Source: Membranipora membranacea (taxonomy: Eukaryota > Bryozoa > Gymnolaemata > Cheilostomatida > Membraniporidae). From it: DNA of 64,000 nt. The DNA is taken from contig OU612068.1 in assembly GCA_914767715.1 (NCBI GenBank), positions 25,170,001-25,234,000 of the forward strand. Reading direction: 5' to 3'. Below, in pieces: positions 26,540 through 39,165 of this stretch (within the stretch, counting starts at the first letter, position 1; every line of letters begins with the position of its first letter). Position numbers and translations under genes: made by a program. The notes beneath the pieces were generated by a model that worked only from the letters and a program-made list of their open reading frames with translations, was not told the DNA's origin and did no database searches.

Positions 26540-29500
26540 ATGCAGTATCCTGATGAGGACATCCAGGATGAACTGAGGGATCAGATAAGAACATATCTAT
26601 CCCAGGTAGGAAGTTAGTTCTAACTACTACTGCTTGTCCTTGCTAGAAGTAGTAGTTATTCTAGCCTAGCCTTGACAAGCTTGTCAAGACAGGCTATAGA
26701 CATAGTTGTTCTAGCTTCTTGTGACTGTTTGTGTCATAAACCAGATAACTCATGCAAATTCATCCAAATATAAGCAAAGTATCTATGTTTGCTGAGAAGG
26801 TTTGCTTGTCTTGCCAATTCAGTGCAGACCACAGACAGTGTGCAGACTTGATTTGAAGCACACAGCTTATCAGCAGATTATGTCCTGCCATATATGACAA
26901 CAAACTATTTCAAGCACTCTGGTTACAGGTCGATGTTGATGTCAAGCTCCAGCAAGCTCTTGCTGGTGGCACAAGCAAGGCCTCAGTTGAGCATGAACTT
27001 CTCGGGGATCTGGAACAATCGGGTATACTGTTGATCTTTTATCCTGTGTCTTGTTACTTGATAGTCCAGTCTTTTCATGCAATAATCTTTTTTGTATCAG
27101 ATGGCCTGCTCAGATGTCCAGTAAAACTGTAAAACTGCATGTTAGCTGAGAGTCAGAATCACAGTTTGGGCCAAAGTCAATGCAGAAACAACCAATTAGA
27201 ATGAGCGATTATTTACTAAAGCAAATTATCACTATCACATCACTCAAGATTATCGCTCACTTGTTCTTTCAATTAGACGATTCTGTGCCCAAATCACTCA
27301 AAACGTATATAGTACCCTCAATGAGTGAGACCCTAGAAGGTCTTGCTCACTCACTGAGTGAGCGATCAGATAGTGATTTTGGCTGTTTTTGAGTTAAAGA
27401 CCCCCTAAACAAGATGCACAAATATTATTTCAACTTCAAATTGACTTCAATGTAAAATCAGATCTCAACAAACGACTTCTTCTAACCTTCTAGTATGATC
27501 CTGAAAAGTTAATAATACTGATTGTTATATTCTGACAGGTTTTATCGATGACCTGATTGGAGGATTTAATCTCAATACTGGTATGAAGAAGCGTAAAGGT
27601 GATCGAGATACACAAGGTGAGCCACTACTTGGTAATATTACTCTTATTCTTATTGACTGAGGATGTCAGTGGATGTCAATCAATAAATACATATCAAACT
27701 AAACACGCTGATATTCCTCACAGTCCTAACTTTTTATGTAGTCATCATTGCTTTCTCTCTACATTTAAAACTAGCTGGCTAACAAATAGTAAAAAATACG
27801 GATAGGTAGTAAGCCTGTCTTGTCTGGTTAAATTGAGGTAGGTCAAAAATTGACTGATAACCATTGCTTTGAGAATTTCGCCAATGTCTCATGATGGGTG
27901 GAAAATTCAATAACAAATATCTTTAGATATGTTAATTCGTTGTTTCCGCAGGTGAGACAAGCCAGCCTCCACATCCAAACATAAACTACATGAGGAGACA
28001 ACTACTTATCCAGATACACAAAGGTAAAGCCTTCACAAGCCACCTGTTAGATCAGCCCCCTCTACCTGGTCACAACTCATCTACATACACATTACACCTG
28101 TCATTTAGAGGACAGAGGTTCAGAAGTCGACCGGCGACATGTACTGATGAGCCGGATATCAGAGAAAGTTTCCTACTGGAGCTTCATCTAAACGATCAAA
28201 GAGGTTAGTAGGTGTTTCGAAGAAAGTGTTATAGGTTTGTTCTAATGGGAGTTTTATGTTGATGGAATGGGAGGTCTAGTCATATGCTTAGAATCACACT
28301 GAAATTGAGACTACACTGTTATTATGTGTTTCTCTAATCATCAGAGTCAATTTAGTCTTAAGTTACTTTGCAGATTTGGATTTTGTCACACAAAATTCCT
28401 CTTGGAGATACTCGGACTTCATAAATTACTTGATGCTCCATATAAAGAGATAAATGTACATCGATATAGCAAGTGATCAGAGATCAGTGATCAGTGTGGC
28501 TAATGGTAGAAGATTATTTATATGAATCAGTGATCGCCAGGGTCAATTTAGTCCAAGTTACTGAAATGTCCCTATCTCTTATTGTTGATTGTGGTCTTTC
28601 CACGTGTGAGTCCTTTTAGAGTTTTCATCAAGCCTTCCCACTCTTTATATAATTCTCTGGGCTCTAAAAGAATATTTCTGGAGGCTTTCGTACCTGACAG
28701 AGGAGGCATCCTCAGCTACGGGGTTGAAGTAGGGCACTTTTTAATACATGTTTCTAAATCATTGTATGTTTTGTAGATGTGTTGCTAGAAGTGACTGACC
28801 TTCTATCAATAGCTGATAAGATTCACATGGTTCTGGTTAAGACAGATCCTAACAGTGAGACACATCTCATATCATCTACTTATATCGACTGGAGAACAGC
28901 ACTGACTACTCCAACAGGCAAACAGATGATCTCTGTAGAGATGATGGGGGTCGGTGAGTCATCAGCTAACTATTTAACTAGTATTTATTTAGTGGTATGA
29001 AAAATAAATAAAAAATGAATTGTGATAATAACAATCGCAGACAGCCGAATTCAGACAGCAAATTTTTTTACACATAGACGTTTAAGAAAGTGTAGGTTTT
29101 TATGAATGATTGCATAGCTTGAAATGTGACAATTTATCATGAGATTAAGGGAAGCTTAAATACTCCTGTCTCATTCTATCATTCACATCCACACTGAAAT
29201 TCTATCATTCACATTCAAACTAAAATTGAGTAGTTGATTATGTAACTCCATATATACAAGATTAGATAGTCATGACACACATTTCTGATGAAAGTTCTGG
29301 ACATCTAGAGTTAATGAGGTTTTGTTGTTATTCCGTTACAGGCACAGAGAGTTCTATCCCAGTGGGAGTGATAGACCTGACTATGAGTATAATACCTCAG
29401 CCTGATGTGTTAGCTGAGCAGGTACTTAGTGAACAAACTAAACTAGAGAAAAGTCATCAAGCTGAGAGAGATAGACTTTTCCTTGTATACACTAAACAAT

Positions 29501-32500
29501 GGTGGAGAGAATACCTACAGATCAGACCGTCTCATAACAACAGACTCGTCAAATTATACGCTCAGGTATTTATCCTGTTACTTAATCTGATATTTTTATT
29601 TGATAGAAAGTAATATTGTTAGTTGGGTATGTTTTGTCAACAAACATTCTGCATGGGAATACTGCCCATCGAGAATATATCAAGAAAAGGCTGTGCAAAC
29701 ATTAATTCCAGTCATCGTCAGAAATAATTCCCACTACCTATTAAGTAAACATACTAATACATGCTGAATTGCTGAGAGTACAACTCTTAAACATACCCGA
29801 TATTACACTGCTATAAAATGCGGATGTATGATGATGGAATCAACAAATAATTTCATTTTTCATCTGAGGTTGATTGACTACGCAATAGACAAACCTATGG
29901 GCTAAGCAATGATGTTATTTTATATGATCCGTAATTCAGGATGAGAACCAAGTGAACAGACCGGTGTGCTCGTATGTACAGCCTCTTAGATGTGGTCGAT
30001 TACTGGAAAACCCGAGACAAGCTGCTAGATTTGTCTCTCTTATTAAATATGATAAGCCTGCTGTAGTCGGCAGCTCAGAGAGATCAGAGAGATGGCAGTC
30101 ATTTCACTCTCTACTCGCTGCCAACAAAGGGGTAGGATATTACATTAACATATAAACATATAAATAAGTATTTGTATATTATGTTTATGGATATTAATTA
30201 TCACATGGCATACACAGTATGATATTCAATTGCTCAGCATAGTGTATTATATATGTAATGTTGTTGCGACAAACCAAATCAAGATTGTACAAATAGAGTA
30301 TCACAGACACACATTTTTGAATGGCATTTTTCCTGAATTTAAATTAAATTAGATTCTCTTCATATTATATGCATTGAGAATTTGTTTCCTACTATGTCTA
30401 CAGTTTATTTGAAAAAAACATTTGTGCAAATATTTTAAATACTAAATACGAAGTATAACCGAATACATTCATCGGCAATCCTAAGCCAGGCTTAACCCAA
30501 TCAGTTTCAGTTTAGTGTAGCTCACTACCAGTCATCAAAAAATAATTAACGATATCAATGCATAGCATTTTCTCTTCCACAGGATGTTGAGAATCATGCA
30601 GCTCTCTTGTGTAGTTTACTGCTGGGGTTTGGTATGAATGCTTATATATGTATGGGTACAAAGAACAAGAGCTCTCCACATGCCTGGGTTGCTACTATTG
30701 GTGCTGATGATGGTGCTGTCACTTTCTGGGAGAGTCTCTCTTCTAATAGGTAAGTCCGTATTACTTTCTAGACTTAGTTCTATGATATCTAAAGAAGCTG
30801 AGTTGTAGTATGGACTTGTTCCAGGAAAGAAAATTGATTATTAATTACCAATCTCAAATCCCATTCGCAGTAGCTGCAACCGTGTATGGGATTTTACATT
30901 GATTAATAAAAATCAATTTTAATACAGTGGAACAAGTCGGCTTTCACCCATTATGTCTTGTGATACAGTGCACAAAAGAAGTCGGAAGTACCAACTCCTT
31001 GGTGCAACTTACTTTTCTCTACTCTCTACATAATTTTATATTCCGACTGCTTTTATGATGGCCTATCTGAAATTTTCATGTAAAAGTATCGTAAATGATA
31101 GTGTATATAGTAAGCTATTGCGGGAAATTGATGTATTTCAGTTTAGATGTTTATATTTCCAAGGTTGGGATTCATGAGTAGCTCTCATCTTGTGGCGAGT
31201 GTTACATATTTTATTCTCATTGTTAGGTATATTCACAAGGCTACGACTGTTAACGGAATGTTGGTGAACCCCCCTCCCGCACCAAAGCATCCATACAGAA
31301 CCATAGGCTGTGTCTTCAACCATAAATCATTCTATGCCAACATTCAGGTATTAGTTGACTACAAATTTTGCTCATACAAACTATGATTTGCTTGCTGAAT
31401 GTCCAATACGCCCACCATTGTTCCTAAAGAGGAACACCTTGATAAACAATCATTTATCAGTAGGACACAAACTTTGTATTGAAAGAAATGGGCTCAGTAT
31501 TGTGAAGAGTGCATCAGTTTGTGACCGTTGCTCAGCTGCAGGATACTGCTTGGGTACACGCTACACTGTGATGGACACGCCAAGATCATTTTTTATCCAA
31601 TTGGCCTTCCCTTAGAGTTGCTCCCTCTCTGCTGATAAGCAATATGCTATTCTTTTCAATCATGATTTTAGGGTATAAAACCTTGCTTGCCATAATGCAC
31701 GCTATAATGGTAAAAATGACAATCAAATTAAATGAAATATTGTACAAGCCTTACATATGGTGTACTGGTTGTGTTGCTGCTTACATGTACTAAGCTTATA
31801 CAATGAGGTATTATATCTTATTACAGACTAACGATGAGGTGACCTACGCTGACTTCGATCTAGGTAACACAGCGTTATGGAAGGCGATGACATCAGATGC
31901 TATTTCCTCTGTGTGCTCCCCTGCTGTCAGCTGGATGGCTATGCCTCCCCTTCAAAGGCCTCTCTATGATGCTGCCACATTAAGCAATGGGTAAACAACA
32001 CCGATACATTATTCTCCCATTTTCAAGTATTAGTATATTTATGGTGAAATGATGAGTTGCCTCTTCATTATGCTGCTGTGTGCATTGTGTCGACGCTTTC
32101 ATTATTGTCATTATAATGCGCCATTTCTGTTCTTAATTTTAATGCAAGTATTAGCCATGTGAGTATATTTCTGTCTTCTCATACCTGAAGGGACCAAAGT
32201 CTGTGTAAGCAACACAAATTAAAATGTAAAATCTGAAATGATTACCCAAGGATGGAGCGATTATTATGTTGTGTGTCGGTGAATTGTTATCACCATGTTG
32301 TGATATTACAGTATGGAGATAGAGTTACGGAGAATGATATCTGAATATAGAGAAGGAGAGAACCTGACCACAGTATTTGATGATCAGTGCTCTTATATGC
32401 TCAGCATGGCTCTGTCTGCTTATGAGACAGAGAGAATCACAGGTAAACACAATCACTATAAATCTAACTTAAAGGGAGAAATCAAACATTTATTTTATAT

Positions 32501-33582
32501 TTTCAAATATTTATTGATGAGATCTCACAGACCCACTTTTATTCCATACCTGAAAACTTAGGTGTTGGTTATGGCAAGGGATGGTAAAACTTTTATCTTC
32601 TTATGGCACTGTATACATATGTATACATATGTATACATATGTATACATATGTATACATATGTATACATATGTATACATATGCTATAGAGGTTAGATTGTC
32701 TCTATATATAGATGAAGATTTAATCTTTGGCCCATTTACATACTATAAGACCCTGATGCTTTTGAATGTCAGATAATATCAAACTGATATTCCTCATCTC
32801 CCCTTTTACAGACAATTTTAGTATTGGGCCTGGAACACACTGACCAACATAAACAACTGCTGAATGAAACTTGCCGACTGATTTTCCCAACTTATGCGAC
32901 TCTCACTGTGAGCCAAAACACTCTTTTAATGTTTGTAGGCCAGCCATACGGTAATGAAGAGTTCAGTCAGGCCATCACATACTCGATACCAGAGGGACAC
33001 ACATTCAAGGCTTATCCTATCCAGTTCTCGTATGCAAACGCACGAAGGTCCTTCGCAGCAGCAATCAAGTAAGAGAAACTGTAGTTAAATGCTAACAAAT
33101 AAGTGAAGGCAAATTTATTTTCATTGTGACATTCAACTATCATAAATGAGAGGCCCTCAGGTAGACAATTTGCCAGGGTTGCATGTAGTTGCATTTCTTT
33201 TATGAACCACAAACCAGCCTTTGATCGGGCTGTAGTTAATAGTTGGATGCCAAAAGCAGCAACCTGGGCGGAGCTTGATCACTTAAATTGGCTAACAGCA
33301 AATCTTAGCTGCGAGGAGCCTACAACACCAATACCTAAAAGGCAATCACCTTCCTGAGCGTGGAGAAGTTGATAATGAGCTTTCAGTAATTACATAGGAC
33401 TATGAGATCTGAAATTTTACATTGCGTACTATTTCTTTCCTAGGTCAAAGACTTGTTCAGAAGTGTTGTTGGCCAGGGGAGATAATATCAAACACGCAGT
33501 AAGAGTTTGTGTTTATGCTTATCCTGAATCCGCTGTGGCCACGTGGATCATGTTTGCCTGCAAGTACCAGAGCATCCATTAG
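26540..33582 (+). CDS. CEP76: Centrosomal protein of 76 kDa (644 aa, 13 exons)
   Basis: CEP76 is a centriolar protein that restrains centriole reduplication. Exons: 26540-26605, 26929-27022, 27539-27616, 27952-28203, 28777-28953, 29342-29565, 29940-30131, 30583-30749, 31227-31347, 31827-31990, 32312-32442, 32939-33068, 33444-33582. All phases agree and the sum is 1935 nt; the human protein is 659 aa. Collinear family landmarks: N-terminal helical segment with GFIDDL (54-59), C2-like domain (about 90-260, with LPGHNSSTYTL and HMVLVKTD), then the transglutaminase-like region with YAKQWW-type sequence (here YTKQWWREYLQIRPSHN), PRQAARF, HAALLCSLLLGFG, PHAWV, TFWESL, PYRTIGCVFNH, and the C-terminal ESAVATWIMFACKYQSIH. 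The start in exon 1 is the least certain part. Intron 11 holds a 10-bp tandem repeat; intron 1 holds a perfect 18-nt palindrome. Confidence 0.95.
26671..26688. repeat. Perfect 18-nt palindrome in CEP76 intron 1
   Basis: CTTGACAAGCTTGTCAAG is fully self-complementary and sits within a wider TAGCCT/AGGCTA inverted context (26662-26696). It belongs to the dispersed motif family at 6997, 49384 and 61221. Confidence 0.75.
32611..32680. repeat. Seven perfect GTATACATAT units (CEP76 intron 11)
   Basis: Seven identical 10-bp units. The unit is self-complementary in a shifted register (ATGTATACAT is a palindrome), so the whole 70 bp can form hairpins or a cruciform. Confidence 0.95.
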
Positions 33583-34300
33583 TAGATCAAGGTTTGCTAC
33601 TCAAACTTTTCTAGCCTGATGTGGGTGCCAAAATTAGGAAATCATTCAATGTAAAATACTTTCCTTATAATTGTTTGCTTCTCAAAAGTGGTGATAGTAG
33701 TCCATGTACAACGGGTCTGTTGATGACTACTGTCAGTGACTTTTGAATTTTAGAAATCTCAACAATTCACTCTACTATACAGTATCCTTTGCTGCGCTTC
33801 TCAATAAGCGGAAAACAGTGGTATGTCAATCCTGATAAACTACTGAAGAGCTTTTTTTTCTAAACAGTATTTTTGTACAGTCTTCCCACATCTGATGAGT
33901 TTTATAGTGTGCATATTCATTGTTTGCCAGTTTGTGCTTTTGATACCAGATTATGTAGCCAAGCGCTTACCCCTTGCTGTAACCAATCACAGTAGCTCTG
34001 CTGGACAACCATTTTTAACTTTGTCAAAACCTTGCATTTGTTTTTTTGAAAAAAAGTCAGCAAGAGCCTGAATACTATCTTAGATGCCTACAAGTAGATA
34101 TCCATTCCTATCATATATGCTACAAGCTTCCATCCAAATACTTATAGCTATCTATGTCTTGCATTGTATGTTCAATACAATCGCCATGTTTTGTTTGTAT
34201 TTTCCATACTATATTATAATATCAGTAAATAAAACTATAATCAGTCTTGCACAAGTGTGTAAGTTCTTTGATATACAGCATTATATGACATTCACTGCAT
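33148..34300 (+). repeat. Segmental duplication, unit 1 (CEP76 last exon and 3' flank)
   Basis: This segment, from intron 12 of CEP76 through its last exon and about 0.7 kb beyond, is repeated at 39166-40650. The similarity resumes in the Ly6 genes that follow each copy (34400-36360 and 42600-45060), so the duplicated unit spanned the end of CEP76 plus one Ly6 gene. Confidence 0.85.
34228..34233 (+). terminator. Likely CEP76 poly(A) signal
   Basis: AATAAA about 650 nt past the CEP76 stop; the same signal is kept in the duplicated copy at 40573-40578. Confidence 0.5.
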
Positions 34301-34600
34301 AGCTTATGGAGACCAAATAATACCAACTGTCTACCAGTGGTATTAATCTCAAGCTTTCTTTTTTCCTTCTTGACTGGATTTATCTAACCATTCAATTTGA
34401 TTGAAAGAGCTCATAAAAGGCAATCAAGAAACTTGATGCTTAATTGTTCATTTTTTTGAATGCTGGCATATCATTATGAAAACAGCAATAGCTCATTATT
34501 TGTATTGAACATTTAGCAGTAAATTGTTATTCACATTTGAGAAGCAGTAGCCAAACCTGTCAGCTCCCTTGCTAGCTCAGATCATAACAAGGACAAGAAA

Positions 34601-35706
34601 ATGAGGGAAGTAATATTTATCGCTTTTGTTCTAGGTAAGTCTCAGGAATTCAAAACTCCCCATTTATATTCTGTGGGTCAATTTTATCAACCCATTTGGA
34701 GATTGCAATTTTTGGCTCTAAATGCCTCGTTTTATCTTAATGAATGACCCCCCCCCCCCTCTCCAGAGTACACTGCAAAACACTGCCAGAACTGATTGTC
34801 CGACTATAAATGCTTTGATCTGTGTGTAGCTTTAAGCACCCAAGATCAGATAACTGAGGAGGTTGTGAACAGAGGTTTCTTCAAGCATAAGTTAGATTTT
34901 TTTATTTTTTGTATTCCAGTGATTGGGTCCTCAACATTTGACTACGTGCTAGGGCAGCAGCTATGTTACGAATGCTCAGATGTCGGCGACAGTACTTGTT
35001 CAGATAGATACTTTGGAATGGCTGAACATATGACCGAGTGTTCTTACTATGGCTACGGCTGTAGCAAAACTAAGAGTGACGTGAAGGCCTTTGGTTTCAC
35101 AGTTACAACAAGTAAGGGATGGTGTGCTCGTCACATATATGGAATTAAGTTTACTCTGCTACATGCACAATGAGGATCAAATAACAGGATTTATTGATCT
35201 CTTTGTTATGTAAGCCAGCAAAAGAATAAATTAGCAAGATCATTTTTATCTATAGACTTATTAATTATTATTAAGTCTATGTTTTTATCCTATAATTAAG
35301 CAGCTTACCAATTTGGTTGGTATGCCAGTTCTCTTATGTTTGCTACACATCTTACTACTACTTACCGCGGTATATCAATGTATAACTGAGTTATTAGTTG
35401 TTGCTCAAGCTACCATTTGAATTAACTGCATCAACTGCAACTAACGGCAATAATAGCCTTTTTTATACACAGTTTTAACTTCATCGAGGATATATGAAGC
35501 TTTACTCTTTTACAGCTACCAGAGCATGTGGAACAAGTGTAAGTGGTTCCAACAGCAATTGCAAGAAACCATACTCCTTCAGCTTTTTTGGAGTGAAAAC
35601 AAAGACTTGGGAATGTTCATGTTACACTGATTACTGCAACAGTGGAACTCAGCTAGCTGTTTCTTCTGCTTTGATCGTGTCTGCTCTCGCCAAATTCATG
35701 CTCTAA
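34601..35706 (+). CDS. Ly6/uPAR-type GPI-anchored protein, copy 1 (138 aa)
   Basis: A small cell-surface protein of the Ly6/uPAR (three-finger fold) superfamily; its ligand is unknown. Exons 34601-34634, 34920-35111 and 35516-35706 join in phase (417 nt). A hydrophobic signal peptide spans residues 1 to about 20. Ten cysteines follow: LCYEC, DSTC, TEC, YGC, RAC, SNC, then WECSC and DYCN, the C-terminal cysteine-asparagine hallmark of the family. The tail after DYCNSG (QLAVSSALIVSALAKFML) is hydrophobic and fits a GPI-attachment signal. An extra 108-nt exon-like block with splice sites (34767-34874) lies in intron 1; including it would introduce a stop, so I join exon 1 straight to exon 34920. 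AATAAA at 35890-35895 is a likely poly(A) signal. Close paralogues follow downstream. Confidence 0.82.
34767..34874 (+). other. Decayed 108-nt cassette exon in Ly6 copy 1
   Basis: Preceded by a poly-C tract and CTCCAG and followed by GTTTCT, this 108-nt block is homologous to 43425-43532, where it is open. Here an in-frame TGA (34793-34795) replaces a cysteine codon. Being 108 nt in phase 1-1, it could be skipped or included without shifting the frame. Confidence 0.55.
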
Positions 35707-36364
35707 ATAATTTTATTTTCTTGTATTTTATTTTGTTTATCGCTGAGATGAAATTAATTGCCGCTATAATTTTCTTGGCTGATTTTTCATACATATAGCA
35801 CCTTTGCTTTGTATCATCACCACACTATGCCAATTTTATTATTTACTTTGAATTTTATTATTCAGTGTACCAGCTCGTGATAATGCACAAATAAACGTCT
35901 GTGTTGCTTAAACTCTCCTGATACGTTAACATACCGGTACAATGTTATGGTTGGTGTTTTTATACTAACTCTCTGAACCGGTCTGGAAAAGGATACTTGA
36001 TTGATTTTGTGAGCCTTTGAACTTTATTTCAAAAGAAGTTGTTGTGTTTTAAGGTCGGCAGGCTGCCAATGTTATTGCCAGGAATAATAAACCCAGAACT
36101 TGTCAATGAGAAAGGAATGGTTTCTCAAGCTTAATCGACCGCTTGGATCAAATAATGCAGCTACTTCTGTAGTATGAAATGAATATATGGACTTGGGATG
36201 CATTCCAATCTCAGTTTCAGGATTAAGAGCACTTTTTGACCATCTTCAGAGCCAATCAAAATCTTCTGTTTTAGATTGCAAAACGTATACTCACGTATTC
36301 TCTTAGCAGCATTGTTAGCAATCCAACCAAAGTGATTCTGAATCCATGTACTATAATTGTGGCG

Positions 36365-36730
36365 AGGCAGACTAGTAAAACATAGTGCCTGTGCAACAAT
36401 AACAAATTTCTTTTGAGGTCAGCTAAGGTACATTTTAAATCTATTTATATCCACATTGTTGGGTATATAGATTCAAAACAATTCAGTTATGATGGCTGAC
36501 AAATCAAAGTGAAGCAATGCAACTCTATTTTAACATTTCACCCCTGGGCAATATCATTTTTCTAGTAGACATTTTTACTGCCAAGAGAGATGCCATTGAA
36601 GACAACTCAAATTGCATTACACAATAACTTTTGAATCTTCAAATTTTGATCCTTCACTCATTGAATTTTTTTTATTGCTTTGTGCAACTGACCGCTGAAA
36701 TGGATACTAATATTCAACTATCTTTTACTG
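36365..36730. other. Intergenic, nothing recognised
   Basis: End of duplication unit 1 and AT-rich sequence up to the 2.4 kb inverted-repeat element. Confidence 0.5.
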
Positions 36731-39142
36731 TGGCCCAGAAAGCCGGATAAAACTAAACTTATCTGCTGTGAATTTAATTTAAAAAGGCCTGAATTGAATT
36801 AAACATTTCATTGAATTTAATCAAACTTCTCTGCATCAAACTTTTCTGTTCTGCATCAAACTTTTCTGTTCTGCATCAAACTTTTCTACTCTGCATCAAA
36901 CTTTTCTACTCTGAATCAAACTTTTCCGCTCCATTGATATCAACCGCCCTATATTATACATCGCTGTGTGTAGGTCCTCAGTCTACCAATAGTTCATAGT
37001 CAATAGGCTTTCATTTCAATCCATCATCGATGATTTGCAATAGAGCTGCATGGCATGTCTTTATCAAGGCCACAGTCACACAGCATGGACAATATGTTTC
37101 TCCCAAACATTTCGAACAGCTACCCTATAGGAGTTTAGTTCTCGCGGCATTTAGGATTCGCTTTCCGGTTGTTGCCTAGGTTGCGAAATTTAGTGTAACT
37201 TAAATTAAACTCACCCACCATAGTTTCATAAACAATGTAGAATTATACAGAAATACACCTAAGCATGCAAGCTAGCGTGGTATAGTGGTCTAAGTGTCTG
37301 CCTTGCAATCGGATGGAAATCGATCGGATCGAAATTTAGTACTAGTGAAATTTAGTACCAGGTCCAGATAGCGAAATTACACTCTAGCTAAATTAAACTC
37401 CTATAAGGTATATCAGAAATCTCTATTTAAACTGGTTTATACAGGGAGACCCTCTGTTTGCTTTTCTAGACAGATTATTATTTCTTCATGTATGTTGGAT
37501 TCTAAACCCGTCCAGCACATAAATGTGAAAAGTGAATCATCATAGAAATTGTTGATTGCCTCAACAGACAGAAAGTCGCATTCTCTTCGGACCCATCCTT
37601 TCACAAATTTCGTTAGGCTATACGCTGAAGCTAAGCTATTATCATGTATGAGTCTGAGTATGTATGAGTCAGATTGCTAACAAAAATGTATAACATTCTG
37701 CTGATGCAAAGCAATAAAACCTCATAGAAAACAAAGAGCTGGCATCTGACCAGATTCAATTCTATTTCATGACACCTGCTCTTACTAAAATAATTACCCT
37801 AGTAGAGGCTGGCCTTTGCAAAAACCTCCGCACCACTTGGAATACTATTATTACATCTGTATATATTACCTAGGTAAAAACTCCCAGTAAATTTCCCTAA
37901 TGTATTGGGATGTTTTCTTGAACTGCAATTTTAGCCTGTCCATATTATCAAAGTAGTATTATCTCCTGTGTGGTTATGCAGCAACCCACTGGTGTGAATT
38001 GTCATGTTTGTATCAGTATCAATTAACAGTTTGACAAATAATTGTTTGAAATTGTGGTATTAGGTCAGACTCTGCTAACAGAATGAATTAGGTTTTCGGG
38101 TGAGGATTGTGGCCAGCAAAACCAAAAGCCTATTTATTTGTAGTGACCTCATTTAGATTGCTGCAGAGTTCATATTGTCAAGCTAGCAGAAAACAATGTC
38201 CATACATTAATTGCTTCGTTTTTTTTAAATGTTATATTGGTTACTATAGAAATTTCATGGAAATCGATTATTGGTAATGAGTGGAAGAATAAATTTTATG
38301 ACTTTACCATTAGTAAGATAGCAATAAAAATTCCCTTTTTGTATAGTATAAGAAAGATCTGAGGCCAGTCAGTCTAGGGCTGGTGATAAGCTGTTGCCCT
38401 TAGTATAGTAAAGGTCGCTATTAAAGTTTGTTCCCAAAAACTAGGCTTGTTCGCTGACTAACAAGAATGATAAGAGTAGTGGTTAGGCCCACAAATGAAA
38501 TTGAAGTTTCATTGTGACTGTATACGACAAAAGGTCCCACTTGTAAGGATTTTCCATTTGCTGTAAAAGCTATTTGGGAATTCAGCAAATATTTATAAAT
38601 GTATTGATTTCTTATACCTGTGTATTATTGAAATTCCCTGCTTAAAAACTTTTAGTTTATAAAGCTGAGGATAACAGCCTGTATGGTACCAAATCTTAAA
38701 TAATAGACCTGCATGTATGGTATAAAATATTTGTACTGGGAACGCCCAAAAATAGCTGGTTACCCTTCTTTTATCTTCCTTCTAACAAAATGTGCACCAA
38801 AATATTCTGTGAGGCAAATTTGTAGAATGAGGACCTGCATACAGTAATACATAGTATATAGGGTGGTTGATATCAGTGGAGCGGAAAAGTTTGATTCAGA
38901 GTAGTAAAGTTTGATGCAGCAGAACAAAAAGTTTGATGCAGAACAGAAAAGTTTGATGCAGAACAGAAAAGTTTGATGCAGAATAGAAGAGTTTAATTCA
39001 GAGTAGAAAAGTTTGATTAAGAGGAGAATAGTTTAATGCAGAAAAGTTTGATTAAATTCACTAAAATGTTTAATTCAATTCAGGCCTTTTTTAAATTAAA
39101 TTCACAGCAGATAAGTTTAATTTTATCCGGCTTTCTGGGCCA
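36731..39142. mobile_element. 2.4 kb foldback-like element with minisatellite arms
   Basis: The left end begins TGGCCCAGAAAGCCGGATAA; the right end is its exact inverse. Arms of about 250 bp (36731-36990 and 38870-39142) contain tandem copies of a roughly 20-bp unit CTGCATCAAACTTTTCTGTT (about 5 copies left, about 8 inverted copies right). The interior has no transposase frame and carries a nested small element at 37126-37405. No clear target duplication was found. The element sits between the two copies of the CEP76-end/Ly6 duplication. Confidence 0.78.
37126..37405. mobile_element. Nested small element with tRNA-like insert
   Basis: Bounded by TATAGGAGTTTA (37126-37137) and its inverse TAAACTCCTATA (37394-37405), consistent with insertion at a TA. 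Inside, 37273-37330 reads GCGTGGTATAGTGGTCTAAG followed by TCTGCCTTGCAATCGG and GGATCGAAAT, resembling A and B boxes of a tRNA. It looks like a tRNA-derived short repeat. Confidence 0.5.
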
Positions 39143-39165
39143 TGGGTATTTTCTACAATAAATTA

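Noticed and set aside
34796-35173. 125-codon frame starting before the middle exon of Ly6 copy 1
   Set aside because: Runs through the intron; the splice sites at 34919/34920 and 35111/35112 and the paralogues show the real exon is only the middle part.
36825-36925. CRISPR-like array of 20-bp repeats
   Set aside because: Units are contiguous with no spacers, in an animal genome, and mirrored in the opposite arm of an inverted-repeat element.
37273-37335. Candidate tRNA gene
   Set aside because: A/B-box-like sequence is present but acceptor and other stems do not pair; treated as a tRNA-derived repeat.
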